Shown here one piece after another: positions 36,865 to 45,240 of a stretch of 64,000 bases of DNA. Within the stretch, counting starts at the first letter, position 1. Each line of letters begins with the position of its first letter. Below the pieces are notes generated by a model. The model was not told where the DNA came from. It saw nothing but the letters and a program-made list of their open reading frames with translations, and made no database searches. This DNA is from Streptomyces sp. PKU-EA00015 (GTDB lineage Bacteria > Actinomycetota > Actinomycetes > Streptomycetales > Streptomycetaceae), in assembly GCF_013387495.1 (NCBI RefSeq), contig NZ_JABZEE010000002.1, positions 186,001 to 250,000 on the forward strand, read 5' to 3'. The position numbers and the translations under genes were made by a program.

Positions 36865-36903
36865 GACATTCAGTAAACAACCGTTCTGTGGGAAGCCGAA
36901 GAA

Positions 36904-36945
36904 TAGACTGGTGAGTCAGTGAACACTCGTACTCTGAAAGTTCAC
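36904..36945. promoter_or_regulatory. Candidate promoter and inverted repeat between tetR and small membrane genes
   Basis: TAGACT (36904-36909) could be a -10 box for the rightward gene at 36959. GTGAAC (36919-36924) and GTTCAC (36940-36945) form a separated inverted repeat just downstream, a plausible operator position for a repressor. That it is bound by the adjacent TetR protein is inference. Confidence 0.35.
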
Positions 36946-36958
36946 CGAAAGGACGACC

Positions 36959-37111
36959 GTGATAGTCCTCGTCGCAGCACTCCTCCTCATGGGCGTGATG
37001 CTGGGCGCCGTGGTCCAACTCCCCACCCCCGTCTCCCTCGTGGCGGCCGCCGTCATCGGCTGCTGGCTGCTCGTCTTCGCGGTGCGCGAGCGCCGCGGCC
37101 ACCGCAACTGA
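36959..37111 (+). CDS. Small membrane protein, 50 residues
   Basis: A 51-codon frame with GTG start behind AAAGGA (5-nt spacing) and stop TGA at 37109-37111. Two hydrophobic segments (IVLVAALLLMGVMLGAVVQL and VSLVAAAVIGCWLLVFAV) predict a two-helix membrane hairpin with a basic C-terminus (RERRGHRN). It was too short for routine frame listing but the ribosome-binding site and membrane pattern support it. 32 nt before the next membrane-protein gene, so probably one operon, divergent from the FabR-like regulator. Confidence 0.7.
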   Translation: MIVLVAALLLMGVMLGAVVQLPTPVSLVAAAVIGCWLLVFAVRERRGHRN

Positions 37112-37143
37112 CCCCACAAGCGCCCCGGAAGGAGAAGAACGTC

Positions 37144-37416
37144 GTGCAACTCGCCACGCCCGGACGCACGGACGAGCGGCGCAGGGACGCCGACGGCATG
37201 GCCGTCGCCGCTTTCGTGCTCGGCCTCGTCGGGCTCCTCGTGATGAACATCGTGCTCGGCCCCACGGCCGTCGTACTCGCCGCACTCGCGCTGCGGCGCG
37301 GCACCGGACGCCGCCGTCGCGCCCTCCTCGGGCTCGCCCTCGGCATCGCCGACCTCGTGGTCCTCGCCGTCCTCGTGACGGTGAACGGCTCGGTCGTCTG
37401 GGGCTTCGGCGCCTGA
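37144..37416 (+). CDS. DUF4190-like small membrane protein
   Basis: A 90-residue protein, GTG start with AAGGAG upstream. Hydrophilic basic N-terminus, then two membrane helices ([21 protein letters not shown] and [19 protein letters not shown]) separated by a short basic loop (RRGTGRRRR). The pattern A-x-A-x-x-L-G-L near helix 1 and the LALGI start of helix 2 match DUF4190. Function unknown. Confidence 0.75.
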   Translation: MQLATPGRTDERRRDADGMAVAAFVLGLVGLLVMNIVLGPTAVVLAALALRRGTGRRRRALLGLALGIADLVVLAVLVTVNGSVVWGFGA

Positions 37417-37531
37417 GCCGCCACCGGGCGCCGTCACCGGGCCCGCACCGGGGAGAGCCGCCCCCGGCCCCCGCCAGGGACGCGCGCAGGACGACCGTGC
37501 ACCCCTGCGCCGCAGCCGCGCCCCCACAGCG

Positions 37532-37547
37532 CCTCGTAGAATCGAGG
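37532..37547 (+). promoter_or_regulatory. -10-like box inside an inverted repeat
   Basis: CCTCG-TAGAAT-CGAGG: the 5-bp arms (37532-37536, 37543-37547) flank a good -10 hexamer (37537-37542), 16 nt before the cysteine desulfurase ATG. The transcript would have only about 4 nt of leader. The symmetry could serve a repressor or be chance. Confidence 0.4.
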
Positions 37548-37552
37548 CCACC

Positions 37553-38716
37553 ATGGCATACCTCGACCACGCCGCGACCACTCCGATGCTGCCGGAGGCG
37601 GTCGAGGCGATGACCGCCCACCTCGCCGTCACCGGCAACGCCTCCGCGCTGCACGCCGCCGGGCGACGCGCCCGCCGTACCGTCGAGGAGGCCCGCGAGA
37701 CGCTCGCCGAGGCCCTCGGCGCACGGCCCAGCGAAGTCGTCTTCACCTCCGGCGGCACCGAGGCCGACAACCTCGCCGTCAAGGGCCTGTACTGGTCGAG
37801 GCGCGACACCGACCCGGCGCGGACCCGCGTCCTGGCCAGCCCCGTCGAGCACCACGCCGTCCTCGACGCCGTCGACTGGCTCGCCGAGCACGAGGGCGCG
37901 TCCGTCGAGTACCTGCCGGTCGACACGTACGGCAGGGTCCACCCCGACGCGCTGCGCGAGGCAATCGCGCGCAACCCCGACGACGTCGCGCTGGCCACCG
38001 TGATGTGGGCCAACAACGAGATCGGCACGGTCTTCCCCGTCGCCGAACTGGCCGAGGTCGCCCGGGAGTTCGGCATTCCGCTGCACGCCGACGCCGTACA
38101 GGCCGTCGGTCAGCTCGACGTCGACTTCGCCGCCTCGGGGCTCGCCGCGATGACCGTCTCCGCCCACAAGATCGGCGGCCCGTACGGCATCGGCGCGCTG
38201 CTGCTCGGCCGCGAGTACAGCCCCGTTCCCGTCCTGCACGGCGGCGGCCAGGAGCGGCACGTGCGCTCCGGCACGCTCGACGCCCCCGCCATCGCCTCCT
38301 TCGCCGTCGCCGGGCGGCTGGCCGCCGAACGCCGCGAGGACTTCGCCCGGGACATCGGTGCGCTGCGCGACGAGCTCGTCCGCGTGGTGCGCGCGGCCGT
38401 GCCGGACGCGATCCTCGGCGGCGACCCGGTCGACCGGCTGCCGGCCAACGCCCACTTCACCTTCCCCGGCTGCGAGGGCGACTCCCTGCTCCTGCTGCTG
38501 GACGCGCAGGGCATCGCATGCTCCACGGGCTCCGCCTGCACGGCGGGGGTCGCCCAGCCCAGCCACGTACTGCTCGCGACCGGCGCCGATCCGGACCTGG
38601 CCCGCGGGACGCTGCGCTTCAGCCTCGGCCACACCTCGACGAAGGCCGACGTGGACGCGGTTGCCCAGGTCATCGGACCCGCGGTCGAACGGGCCCGTAC
38701 GGCGGGACTCAGCTAG
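37553..38716 (+). CDS. Cysteine desulfurase (IscS/NifS class)
   Basis: A 387-residue PLP enzyme that abstracts sulfur from cysteine as an enzyme-bound persulfide. Seen: [10 protein letters not shown] at the N-terminus, the PLP lysine in [15 protein letters not shown] (Lys206), and the active-site cysteine Cys323 in [13 protein letters not shown]. Length is usual for the IscS class. No iron-sulfur scaffold genes are next to it; the tRNA thiolase MnmA lies 0.75 kb downstream on the same strand, so sulfur donation to MnmA is likely. Its stop codon overlaps that of the convergent amidase gene by CTA/TAG. Confidence 0.93.
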   Translation: MAYLDHAATTPMLPEAVEAMTAHLAVTGNASALHAAGRRARRTVEEARETLAEALGARPSEVVFTSGGTEADNLAVKGLYWSRRDTDPARTRVLASPVEHHAVLDAVDWLAEHEGASVEYLPVDTYGRVHPDALREAIARNPDDVALATVMWANNEIGTVFPVAELAEVAREFGIPLHADAVQAVGQLDVDFAASGLAAMTVSAHKIGGPYGIGALLLGREYSPVPVLHGGGQERHVRSGTLDAPAIASFAVAGRLAAERREDFARDIGALRDELVRVVRAAVPDAILGGDPVDRLPANAHFTFPGCEGDSLLLLLDAQGIACSTGSACTAGVAQPSHVLLATGADPDLARGTLRFSLGHTSTKADVDAVAQVIGPAVERARTAGLS

Positions 38717-39411
38717 CGGGCCTCCGCGGGGGCGTGCCCTCGGGCAGTGCCCTGCTCGGCCGCCGCCTCCCGCACCAGCTTCATGTAGCGCTTCCAGTCC
38801 CAGTGCGGTCCCGGGTCCGTGTGGTCGGTCCCCGGGACCTCGATGTGGCCGATGATGTGCTCGCGGTCGACGGGTATCCCGTACCGCGCGCAGATGCCCG
38901 CCGTCAGCTTCGCGGACGCGCGGTACATCGCGTCCGTGAAATCCTGCGGGCGGTCCACGAAACCCTCGTGCTCGATGCCGATGCTGCGTTCGTTGAACGA
39001 GCGGTTGCCCGCGTGGTAGGCGACGTCCAGCTCCCGGATCATCTGCGCCACATGACCGTCCTTGCGGACCACGTAGTGCGTCGCCGCCCCGTGGAGCGGA
39101 TCCTTGAAGACCTTCAGCGCCGTCGGATAGCTGCCCTGGACGACGTGGATGATCACGCGGTCGATCGTGTAGTCGTCGGGGCGGTCGGCCAGCCGCCAGT
39201 TCGCCGCGTTCGCCGAGATCCACTGCGCCCCGGCATGGTCGATCTCGCCCGGCTTGCGCGGCGTGCGCACCCACGGCATACCGCGCCAGACACGGCGTAT
39301 CTCCTCGCCCGCCACCACCCCGCCGCCGACGATCACGGCCCCGCCCCCGATCAGCACGGCCCGCCGGCTCACGCCGCTCCTGCGCTTGCCGTGCTTCTTA
39401 TCGCTCCCCAT
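38713..39411 (-). CDS. Tat-exported N-acetylmuramoyl-L-alanine amidase
   Basis: About 232 residues from ATG at 39411 (a GTG three codons upstream is an alternative). The N-terminus has a twin-arginine signal ([21 protein letters not shown]). The Amidase_2/PGRP fold follows: [14 protein letters not shown] with the first zinc His, [33 protein letters not shown], and [22 protein letters not shown] with the remaining ligands. It should cleave the amide between MurNAc and L-Ala in the wall. Tat export of an amidase of this kind is known. It interrupts the desulfurase-mnmA pair on the opposite strand. Confidence 0.88.
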   Translation of the reverse strand: MGSDKKHGKRRSGVSRRAVLIGGGAVIVGGGVVAGEEIRRVWRGMPWVRTPRKPGEIDHAGAQWISANAANWRLADRPDDYTIDRVIIHVVQGSYPTALKVFKDPLHGAATHYVVRKDGHVAQMIRELDVAYHAGNRSFNERSIGIEHEGFVDRPQDFTDAMYRASAKLTAGICARYGIPVDREHIIGHIEVPGTDHTDPGPHWDWKRYMKLVREAAAEQGTARGHAPAEAR

Positions 39412-39471
39412 GACGACCACAACGCATACTCAGGAGTCATCGGTTCCCGGGGCCCGTACCCTGGTAGGGCT

Positions 39472-40611
39472 ATGACTGAGACTTTCCCGCGGACCGAGAC
39501 CTCCCCGCGCCCCCTCCGTGTGCTCGCCGCCATGTCCGGCGGCGTGGACTCCGCTGTCGCCGCCGCCCGCGCCGCCGAGGCCGGGCACGACGTCACGGGG
39601 GTCCACCTGGCGCTCTCCGCGAACCCGCAGTCCTTCCGTACGGGCGCCCGCGGCTGCTGCACCATCGAGGACTCGCGCGACGCCCGCCGCGCCGCGGACG
39701 TGATCGGCATCCCCTTCTACGTGTGGGACCTCGCCGAGCGCTTCCGTGAGGACGTGGTCGAGGACTTCGTCGCCGAGTACGAGGCGGGCCGGACGCCCAA
39801 CCCGTGCCTGCGGTGCAACGAGAAGATCAAGTTCGCCGCGCTGCTCGACAAGGCGCTCGCGCTCGGCTTCGACGCCGTGTGCACCGGGCACTACGCGACC
39901 GTGGTCCTCAAGGAGGACGGCACGCGCGAGCTGCACCGAGCCAGCGACATGGCCAAGGACCAGTCGTACGTGCTCGGCGTCCTCGACGAGAAGCAGCTCG
40001 CCCACGCGATGTTCCCGCTCGGCGACACGCTCACCACCAAGGACGAGATCCGGGCCGAGGCCGAGCGGCGCGGGCTCGCGGTCGCGAAGAAGCCCGACAG
40101 CCACGACATCTGCTTCATCGCCGACGGCGACACGCAGGGCTTTCTGGCGAACCGCCTCGGCAAGGCGGAGGGCGACATCGTCGACGAGGCGGGCAACAGG
40201 GTGGGCAGCCACGACGGCGCGTTCGGCTTCACGATCGGCCAGCGCAAGGGCCTGCGCATCGGCCATCCCGCCCCGGACGGCAAGCCGCGCTACGTGCTCG
40301 ACATCTCCCCGGTGAACAACACGGTGACGGTCGGTCCGGCCGAGGCACTGGACGTCACCGCCCTGACGGCGATCAAGCCCCGCTGGTGCGGCGCGGCCCC
40401 CGAGGGCCCGGCGACGTACACCGCGCAGCTGCGCGCCCACGGCGGCGAGACGGAGGCGACGGCGGAGCTGGTGGACGGAGAGCTGCACGTCACCTTCACC
40501 GAGCCGGTCCGCGCGGTGGCGCCCGGCCAGGCGATCGTGCTCTACGACGGGACGCGTGTGGTCGGCTCCGCGACGATCGCGACGACGCGGCGGGCGACGG
40601 CGGTGGCCTGA
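39472..40611 (+). CDS. mnmA: tRNA 2-thiouridylase MnmA
   Basis: A 379-residue enzyme that thiolates U34 of tRNA(Lys/Glu/Gln). PP-loop [10 protein letters not shown] near the N-terminus; catalytic cysteines Cys112 in [12 protein letters not shown] and Cys214 in [10 protein letters not shown]; the [13 protein letters not shown] segment and C-terminal beta-barrel are as in the family. The ATG at 39472 lacks a ribosome-binding site; TACCCT (39457-39462) 15 nt upstream could give a nearly leaderless transcript, and CCCTGGTAGGG there is a small inverted repeat. Works downstream of a cysteine desulfurase. Confidence 0.94.
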   Translation: MTETFPRTETSPRPLRVLAAMSGGVDSAVAAARAAEAGHDVTGVHLALSANPQSFRTGARGCCTIEDSRDARRAADVIGIPFYVWDLAERFREDVVEDFVAEYEAGRTPNPCLRCNEKIKFAALLDKALALGFDAVCTGHYATVVLKEDGTRELHRASDMAKDQSYVLGVLDEKQLAHAMFPLGDTLTTKDEIRAEAERRGLAVAKKPDSHDICFIADGDTQGFLANRLGKAEGDIVDEAGNRVGSHDGAFGFTIGQRKGLRIGHPAPDGKPRYVLDISPVNNTVTVGPAEALDVTALTAIKPRWCGAAPEGPATYTAQLRAHGGETEATAELVDGELHVTFTEPVRAVAPGQAIVLYDGTRVVGSATIATTRRATAVA

Positions 40612-40704
40612 GGCCGCGACCGGCCGGCCGCTGAGTATCGGGGACACCGCGGTTGAGTACGCGGACCGGTGTGCCGGGCCGTGCGGCGGTGTGGGATCAA
40701 GGGC

Positions 40705-41040
40705 ATGAACCCGACTGATTCCCTGCCACTGCCCGATGCCACCAAAGCCACGGACCGCATCCGCTTCTGGTCCGTACTGGCCGCCGTTCTCTTCGTGCCG
40801 GCGGCGTTGGCGGTCGGCGTACTGCCCCTCGCATCCGAAGGGGCGTCTCGCTGCCTGACGTACGGCGAGCAGTGCGGCACGCCGCTACCGGGCTGGCTCT
40901 TCGGCTGGGGCGTCGGCCTGGCGTTTGCGGCGTGGGTCGTCGCGCTGGCGGCACCTGCGGTGCGGGTGCGACGGGTGGCGTTCGCCGTGCAGCTCCTGGC
41001 CGAGTCCGCGGCGCTGGCGGTGATCCTCAGCCACGCGTGA
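40705..41040 (+). CDS. Small membrane protein of unknown function
   Basis: A 111-residue protein from ATG at 40705 with AAGGGC upstream. Three predicted membrane helices: FWSVLAAVLFVPAALAVGVL, LFGWGVGLAFAAWVVALAAP and AFAVQLLAESAALAVIL. An extracytoplasmic loop between the first two contains two cysteines (RCLTYGEQCG) that could form a disulfide. No family recognised. Confidence 0.65.
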   Translation: MNPTDSLPLPDATKATDRIRFWSVLAAVLFVPAALAVGVLPLASEGASRCLTYGEQCGTPLPGWLFGWGVGLAFAAWVVALAAPAVRVRRVAFAVQLLAESAALAVILSHA

Positions 41041-41100
41041 CGCGCGGGGGTCGCGAGGTCGAAGCGCCTCGTGACCCGGCGGCCCGGTTGGGCACTGGCG

Positions 41101-41307
41101 TCAGGCGCCGGAGCGCGCTGGGCGGTCGCTGCGCCCCGCGCTCGCGACGAAGGCCGCGAAGGCACGGCGGTCGACGGTGAACGTGTGGTGCGGGAACACG
41201 CTGTCGCGGATGGCTATGTCGGTGTCGGTGTCGGAGACGGCGACCTCGACGCAGGCGTTGCCGGAAGCCTCGGAGAACGAGGACTTGAACCACTTCAACT
41301 CGGACAA
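41101..41307 (-). CDS. DUF397 protein (BldB/AbaA-module type)
   Basis: A 68-residue protein with the DUF397 pattern: WFKSSFSEASGNACVEVAV, IAIRDS, then the F-x-x-x-x-R-AFAAFV end. It lies 12 nt downstream of the DUF5753 regulator and is probably co-transcribed. In Streptomyces such pairs, with a nearby RsbW-like ATPase, make WhiJ/AbaA-type modules that influence development and antibiotic production. DUF397 proteins are thought to act as partners or antagonists of the HTH protein. Confidence 0.85.
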   Translation of the reverse strand: MSELKWFKSSFSEASGNACVEVAVSDTDTDIAIRDSVFPHHTFTVDRRAFAAFVASAGRSDRPARSGA

Positions 41308-41319
41308 GTCTGGTACCTC

Positions 41320-42171
41320 TTACAGATCACCGGCGATTTCGAGGATGAGGTTCCTCGACTCATTCGGATTCAACGCCACCTGTTCGACCAAGTCCAGCCG
41401 CCGACGAAAGTTGGCCAGCTGCGTAGGTGAATCGAAGAAGACCGCGCCGATCGGTGAGTCCACTTCCACGGTGTCCAGGTGCGGATCGGTGGCCGAGGCG
41501 TACATCACCGTGTCACCGGCCATGGGGAATCCGCCGATCGTGAAAGGGATCACGAGCAGGCGCACGTTGGGGCGCTCACTCTCCTCGAGAAGCCGGCTCA
41601 GCTGTGCTCTTGCGGTTCGGCGGCCACCGATGCGCATCCTGAGCGCCGCCTCGTGGATCAGCCCCACGTACGGCACGCCGGGATCGTTTGCGACCACGCT
41701 GTGCCGAGCCAGCCGGTGGGCGACGCGCAATTCGACCTCCAGCCGGGGGAGTGCCGGCACGAACAGATCGAAGAGAGCGCGAGCGTGGTCCTCGGTCTGG
41801 AACAGGCCTGGAATGTGGGCTGTCTGGAGCGTCCTCAGGCCCGTGGCATGGTGTTCCAGTTCGGCCACGTCGAGAAAGTCCGGTGGGATCTTGCCCCGGT
41901 ACTCGTCCCACCAGCCCTTTGAGCGCCCACCGGTCATCCGGGCCAAGGCGTCGACGAGTTCGGGGTTGTCGCATTCGTAGATGCTGGCGAGGCGACGCAA
42001 CCGCTCTTCGCTGATGCCGAATCGTCCCGACTCGATGTTGGAGATCATCGTCCGGTCCGCGCCCAGACGCTCGGCAGCCGCTGGCGCCGACATGCCGGCG
42101 GCGTCCCGCAGTCGACGCAGCTCGGCGCCGAATCGGCGCTGGCGGATGGTCGGGTACTGCCTCGGTGCCAT
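41320..42171 (-). CDS. DUF5753 helix-turn-helix regulator (WhiJ-like)
   Basis: A 283-residue DNA-binding protein, ATG at 42171 preceded by GAGGAG. N-terminal XRE helix-turn-helix (RRLRDAAGMSAPAAAERLGADRTMISNIESGRFGIS), then the DUF5753 domain (HIPGLFQTEDHARALF, RVAHRLARHSVVANDPG...). Typical length for WhiJ-like regulators. Divergent from an RsbW-like ATPase gene, with repeated CGTTTTAG elements between them that may be its operator. Confidence 0.88.
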   Translation of the reverse strand: MAPRQYPTIRQRRFGAELRRLRDAAGMSAPAAAERLGADRTMISNIESGRFGISEERLRRLASIYECDNPELVDALARMTGGRSKGWWDEYRGKIPPDFLDVAELEHHATGLRTLQTAHIPGLFQTEDHARALFDLFVPALPRLEVELRVAHRLARHSVVANDPGVPYVGLIHEAALRMRIGGRRTARAQLSRLLEESERPNVRLLVIPFTIGGFPMAGDTVMYASATDPHLDTVEVDSPIGAVFFDSPTQLANFRRRLDLVEQVALNPNESRNLILEIAGDL

Positions 42172-42229
42172 GGGTCAACTCCTCGCTTGCGCGGACAGTT
42201 TGCCGAGCTACGCGGTTGGCCGTCCACCG

Positions 42230-42280
42230 AAAACGTGAGTATGACTCGTTTTAGTGAAACTGGTAGCACCCGTTTTAGTC
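42230..42280. promoter_or_regulatory. Repeated CGTTTTAG elements between whiJ-like and ATPase genes
   Basis: CGTTTTAGT occurs at 42247-42255 and again at 42271-42279, exactly 24 bp apart (on the same face of the helix after about two turns). An inverted AAAACG lies at 42230-42235. The run is in the 290-nt divergent region, about 60-110 nt from the regulator start. Autoregulation by the DUF5753 protein is inference. Confidence 0.4.
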
Positions 42281-42461
42281 CTGCCGTTAGCGTGTGAACT
42301 GAACCACTCGCCAACCGTCTCGTTCCCGCGCGGGAAGCACACCTTCGCCCAACTCCCCGGCCGCTACGGGTGAACCGGCAAGCCGCCTGCAACGGAACGG
42401 CCCAATCCGGCGAATGGCGCCACAGCACCGATCCATCCGCGCCGCACAAGGAGGTGCCTGC

Positions 42462-42974
42462 GTGAAGCCGGAACCGTCAGCAAAGCAGGACGCGCAGACC
42501 ATGCCCATCACGGCCGTCCCCGCCCCGATCCCCTTTACTCACCCCTGGGAGTACGAGCTCCGCTTCCCCCGCGACCCGCGCGGTCCCGGGATCGCCCGAG
42601 CGACTCTGCGTACGATCCTCGCCGCGCACGGCCTCGATGAACTCACCGATCGCGCCGTGCTGTTGGCCTGTGAACTGGCGACCAACTCCATCCGCTACAC
42701 ACCCGGCCCCGCATCCGTCCGGCTGCGCTGGGAGCACCCCGTACTGCGCGTCAGCGTCACGGACCCCAGCCCCGTCTTCCCCGTCCAACTGGCGCCGCCC
42801 GGACCCGAGGCCGATGGAGGACGCGGGCTCTTGATCCTCGACCTGGTCGCCGACCACTGGGGCGGCTGCTGTCTGGACGAGACGCTTTTCGGTGAGGGAG
42901 GCAAGGTCATCTGGTTCGAGCTGCGCCTCGACCCAGGCCCGCCGACACCGGCCACGGCCACGCTGGTGGCCTGA
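42462..42974 (+). CDS. RsbW-like ATP-binding protein of the regulatory module
   Basis: A 170-residue GHKL ATPase domain protein. GTG start at 42462 is preceded by the strong site AAGGAGG. N-box ACELATNSIRYTPG, then VTDPSP and DGGRGLLILDLVADHWGG. With the divergent DUF5753/DUF397 pair it completes the usual three-part module. Possible role: anti-sigma kinase or direct partner of the HTH protein; its target is unknown. Confidence 0.85.
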   Translation: MKPEPSAKQDAQTMPITAVPAPIPFTHPWEYELRFPRDPRGPGIARATLRTILAAHGLDELTDRAVLLACELATNSIRYTPGPASVRLRWEHPVLRVSVTDPSPVFPVQLAPPGPEADGGRGLLILDLVADHWGGCCLDETLFGEGGKVIWFELRLDPGPPTPATATLVA

Positions 42975-43178
42975 GCTCCGGGCCAGTATCGCGACCGGCG
43001 GAGGCGTCTCCTTCCCCTGGTACACCTAGCGCCGGGTGAGGGGAGTCCGGGGTCTGGGATGTCCCCGGCCAAGCTGGCTCAATGTGCCTACGTTTTGGCG
43101 TCGTTGCTGCTGTGAATCCCTTCCTGGTCTCGATCTAGAATGGCCCTCGGCATATCGGCTGTACGGGGGAGGGGCGCT

Positions 43179-43670
43179 GTGGCGCGCGGGGGAAACGGAG
43201 CAGCGGCGTCGCCGGACACGGGGACGTCGTTCGACAGTTTGTACGCGGTGAATCCGCAGCAGGCGTTGGCGATCGAGGCCCAGAAGATGAGGACCTTCAA
43301 GAAGAGGGTCGACGATTTGCTGATCGCACTCGACGGGTCGGAGGCCGCTCCCGGCAGGATGGGTGAGGACCGTGTGTCACGCGGCCAGCTGGGGTCCGCG
43401 GACTTCGGTGAGGCGCAGTTCTTGTTCGACTCGTACACGATCGTGCATGACGAGCTGGAGAAGCTGTCGAAGGCGCTGGGCGCGCAGATCGAGGGCATGG
43501 GCCTGGCGATGCATTCCTCCCAGGTTGGCTACGAGAACGTCGACCAGGACATCCGCGACCGCATGAAGGCGGTCAACGCCGAGGTGGAGTCGTACTACGA
43601 CCGGGAGCGCGATCCGTTCGTCGGTCAGGGGCCGGCGAAGAAGAAGCAGGACAAGGAAGCCGGCTTCTGA
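43179..43670 (+). CDS. WXG100-like/ESX-type helical protein
   Basis: A 163-residue mostly helical protein, first gene of a six-gene cluster. GTG at 43179 sits at good distance from GGGGGAGGGG; an earlier in-frame ATG at 43140 overlaps a possible -10 box (TAGAAT, 43136-43141) and is less likely. It lacks a WXG motif, but the C-terminal half is amphipathic-helical (FLFDSYTIVHDELEKLSKAL) and contains YENVD, a YxxxD signal used for type VII export, followed by a helical tail. Its stop overlaps the next start (TGATG). Assignment to secretion is inference from motif and neighbours. Confidence 0.65.
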   Translation: MARGGNGAAASPDTGTSFDSLYAVNPQQALAIEAQKMRTFKKRVDDLLIALDGSEAAPGRMGEDRVSRGQLGSADFGEAQFLFDSYTIVHDELEKLSKALGAQIEGMGLAMHSSQVGYENVDQDIRDRMKAVNAEVESYYDRERDPFVGQGPAKKKQDKEAGF

Positions 43671-45211
43671 TGGGGGAGAAGAAGCCGCAGCTTCAGCACA
43701 CGGACTTCGAGTCGATGTCGCATCAGCAGCTCGTCGCGCTGATCGCGTCGGCCAGCCCCGCAGGCGCGTCGAACCTGTCGGCGAAGCTGGCCCAAGCCTC
43801 CTCGGCGATCACGAAGATCGGCGAGGACCTGAAGGAGTACGTGACGGGCCTGCCCTGGCACGGCGAGGGCGGCGACGCGTTCCGCGAGTGGGGCGGGCAG
43901 ACGGCGAGCGCGACGCTGCGCCTGGGGGAGTACAGCAAGGGCGCGTCGCGCTGGATGGAGCTGGTCGCGGAGGCGATCACCGAGGCGAAGGCGGCGATGC
44001 CACCGGTCTCGGAGACGACGCGGGCGCAGGCGGACCTGCGCAAGGCGGAGTCGGCGTACGGGGTCGCCACGGACCCGGCCAACCGCAACGACCCGGACGC
44101 CCGCGGCGCGGCGCAGTCGGCGCAGTCCGACGCGGCGGCGGCACAGGGCCGGATCGACGCAGCGCGATTCGAGGCGGCGCAGCGGCTGCGGAAGCTGGCG
44201 CAGACGTACGAGTTCAGCGCACAGCAGGTGAACGCGGCGACGCCACCGACGTTTCCGCCGCCGGCGAAGTACCTGGGGGACGGGTGGCGCTACACAAATT
44301 CACACAAATCGGTTCCGGGTGAGGGCGCGGCAGCGACAGCAAGGCCGGTGACTGGTGCGGAATCCCCGACTGCCTCCATCAGCGCTGCACGCCCAGAAGC
44401 AGCGGCCGGTGCGCCGCAGCTCGGCCTCAGCGCATCCCCGGCGCAGCCCCCGCGGATAGAGCCGCCAACCCGTATGGAAATCGACAGCGCTCCGGTACTG
44501 CCGACGCCGCCGTCGTCTCCGGCCGCGCCCCCGGTCGGTCCGCCGCCGAGCGGCACCCCTGATCCGCGGGGCATGCCGCCCGTGCCGGTTCCTCCTGTGT
44601 TCGGCAAGGGTCAGGTCAAGCCTTCTCTTCCGTCTGTGCCTTCCGTGACGGGTCGGCCGGGCCAGGGTGGCGTACGGCCACCGGTCCTGCCCAGCCAGGG
44701 GCTGCCGGATTCGGGTAGTCCCGGGCGTCTGCCGCGTGACAGCGGCATCGTCGGCGGACGACCGGTCCCGCCGAGCACGACAGGCCCTGCGCGTGGGATC
44801 CCGCGTGGTCTGGTCGTCGGCGGGGAGGGGACGCCGACTGCCCGCGGCCCGGTGGGCCACCAGCCTGCGATGGGGACAGGGAACGGCACTCCACGACCGG
44901 GTGCGCCTGCTGGTCGCCGTTACGCCTCCGAGGCTGGCGGCATCGTCGGGGGCAACCCCCAGCAGGCCAGCCGACCGGGGGCGCGCCCCATCACACCGGG
45001 TGGTTCTGGGTCTGTGTCCGGGGCCACTCCCCGACAGGGCGTCCTGGGGGCTGCTGCGGGACGGGGAGGAGCGGCAGCCCCGCCCCCGGGCTCGACCGCG
45101 TCGGCGGGGCGACGTGACGAGCAGGGTGGTGGCCGGCCCGACTACCTCACCGAGGACGAGGAGACCTGGAGGCAGAACGGACGCCGTATCGTGCCCCCGG
45201 TCGTCGAGTGA
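43670..45211 (+). CDS. WXG-domain protein with long Pro/Gly-rich C-terminus (PPE-like)
   Basis: A 513-residue protein starting at the TGATG overlap. Residues 1-190 are helical and carry WHGEGGDAFREW, a WxG turn with the following F typical of WXG100/PPE-like hairpins. From about residue 195 to the end the chain is low-complexity Pro/Gly/Ala/Ser/Arg with repeated VP-PPV blocks, likely extended on the outside. It has no signal peptide, as expected for type VII substrates. The stop is 3 nt past a possible start of the mycosin gene. Confidence 0.7.
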   Translation: MGEKKPQLQHTDFESMSHQQLVALIASASPAGASNLSAKLAQASSAITKIGEDLKEYVTGLPWHGEGGDAFREWGGQTASATLRLGEYSKGASRWMELVAEAITEAKAAMPPVSETTRAQADLRKAESAYGVATDPANRNDPDARGAAQSAQSDAAAAQGRIDAARFEAAQRLRKLAQTYEFSAQQVNAATPPTFPPPAKYLGDGWRYTNSHKSVPGEGAAATARPVTGAESPTASISAARPEAAAGAPQLGLSASPAQPPRIEPPTRMEIDSAPVLPTPPSSPAAPPVGPPPSGTPDPRGMPPVPVPPVFGKGQVKPSLPSVPSVTGRPGQGGVRPPVLPSQGLPDSGSPGRLPRDSGIVGGRPVPPSTTGPARGIPRGLVVGGEGTPTARGPVGHQPAMGTGNGTPRPGAPAGRRYASEAGGIVGGNPQQASRPGARPITPGGSGSVSGATPRQGVLGAAAGRGGAAAPPPGSTASAGRRDEQGGGRPDYLTEDEETWRQNGRRIVPPVVE

Positions 45212-45240
45212 CCATGCACCGAATCCGTAAGAGGTACGAG

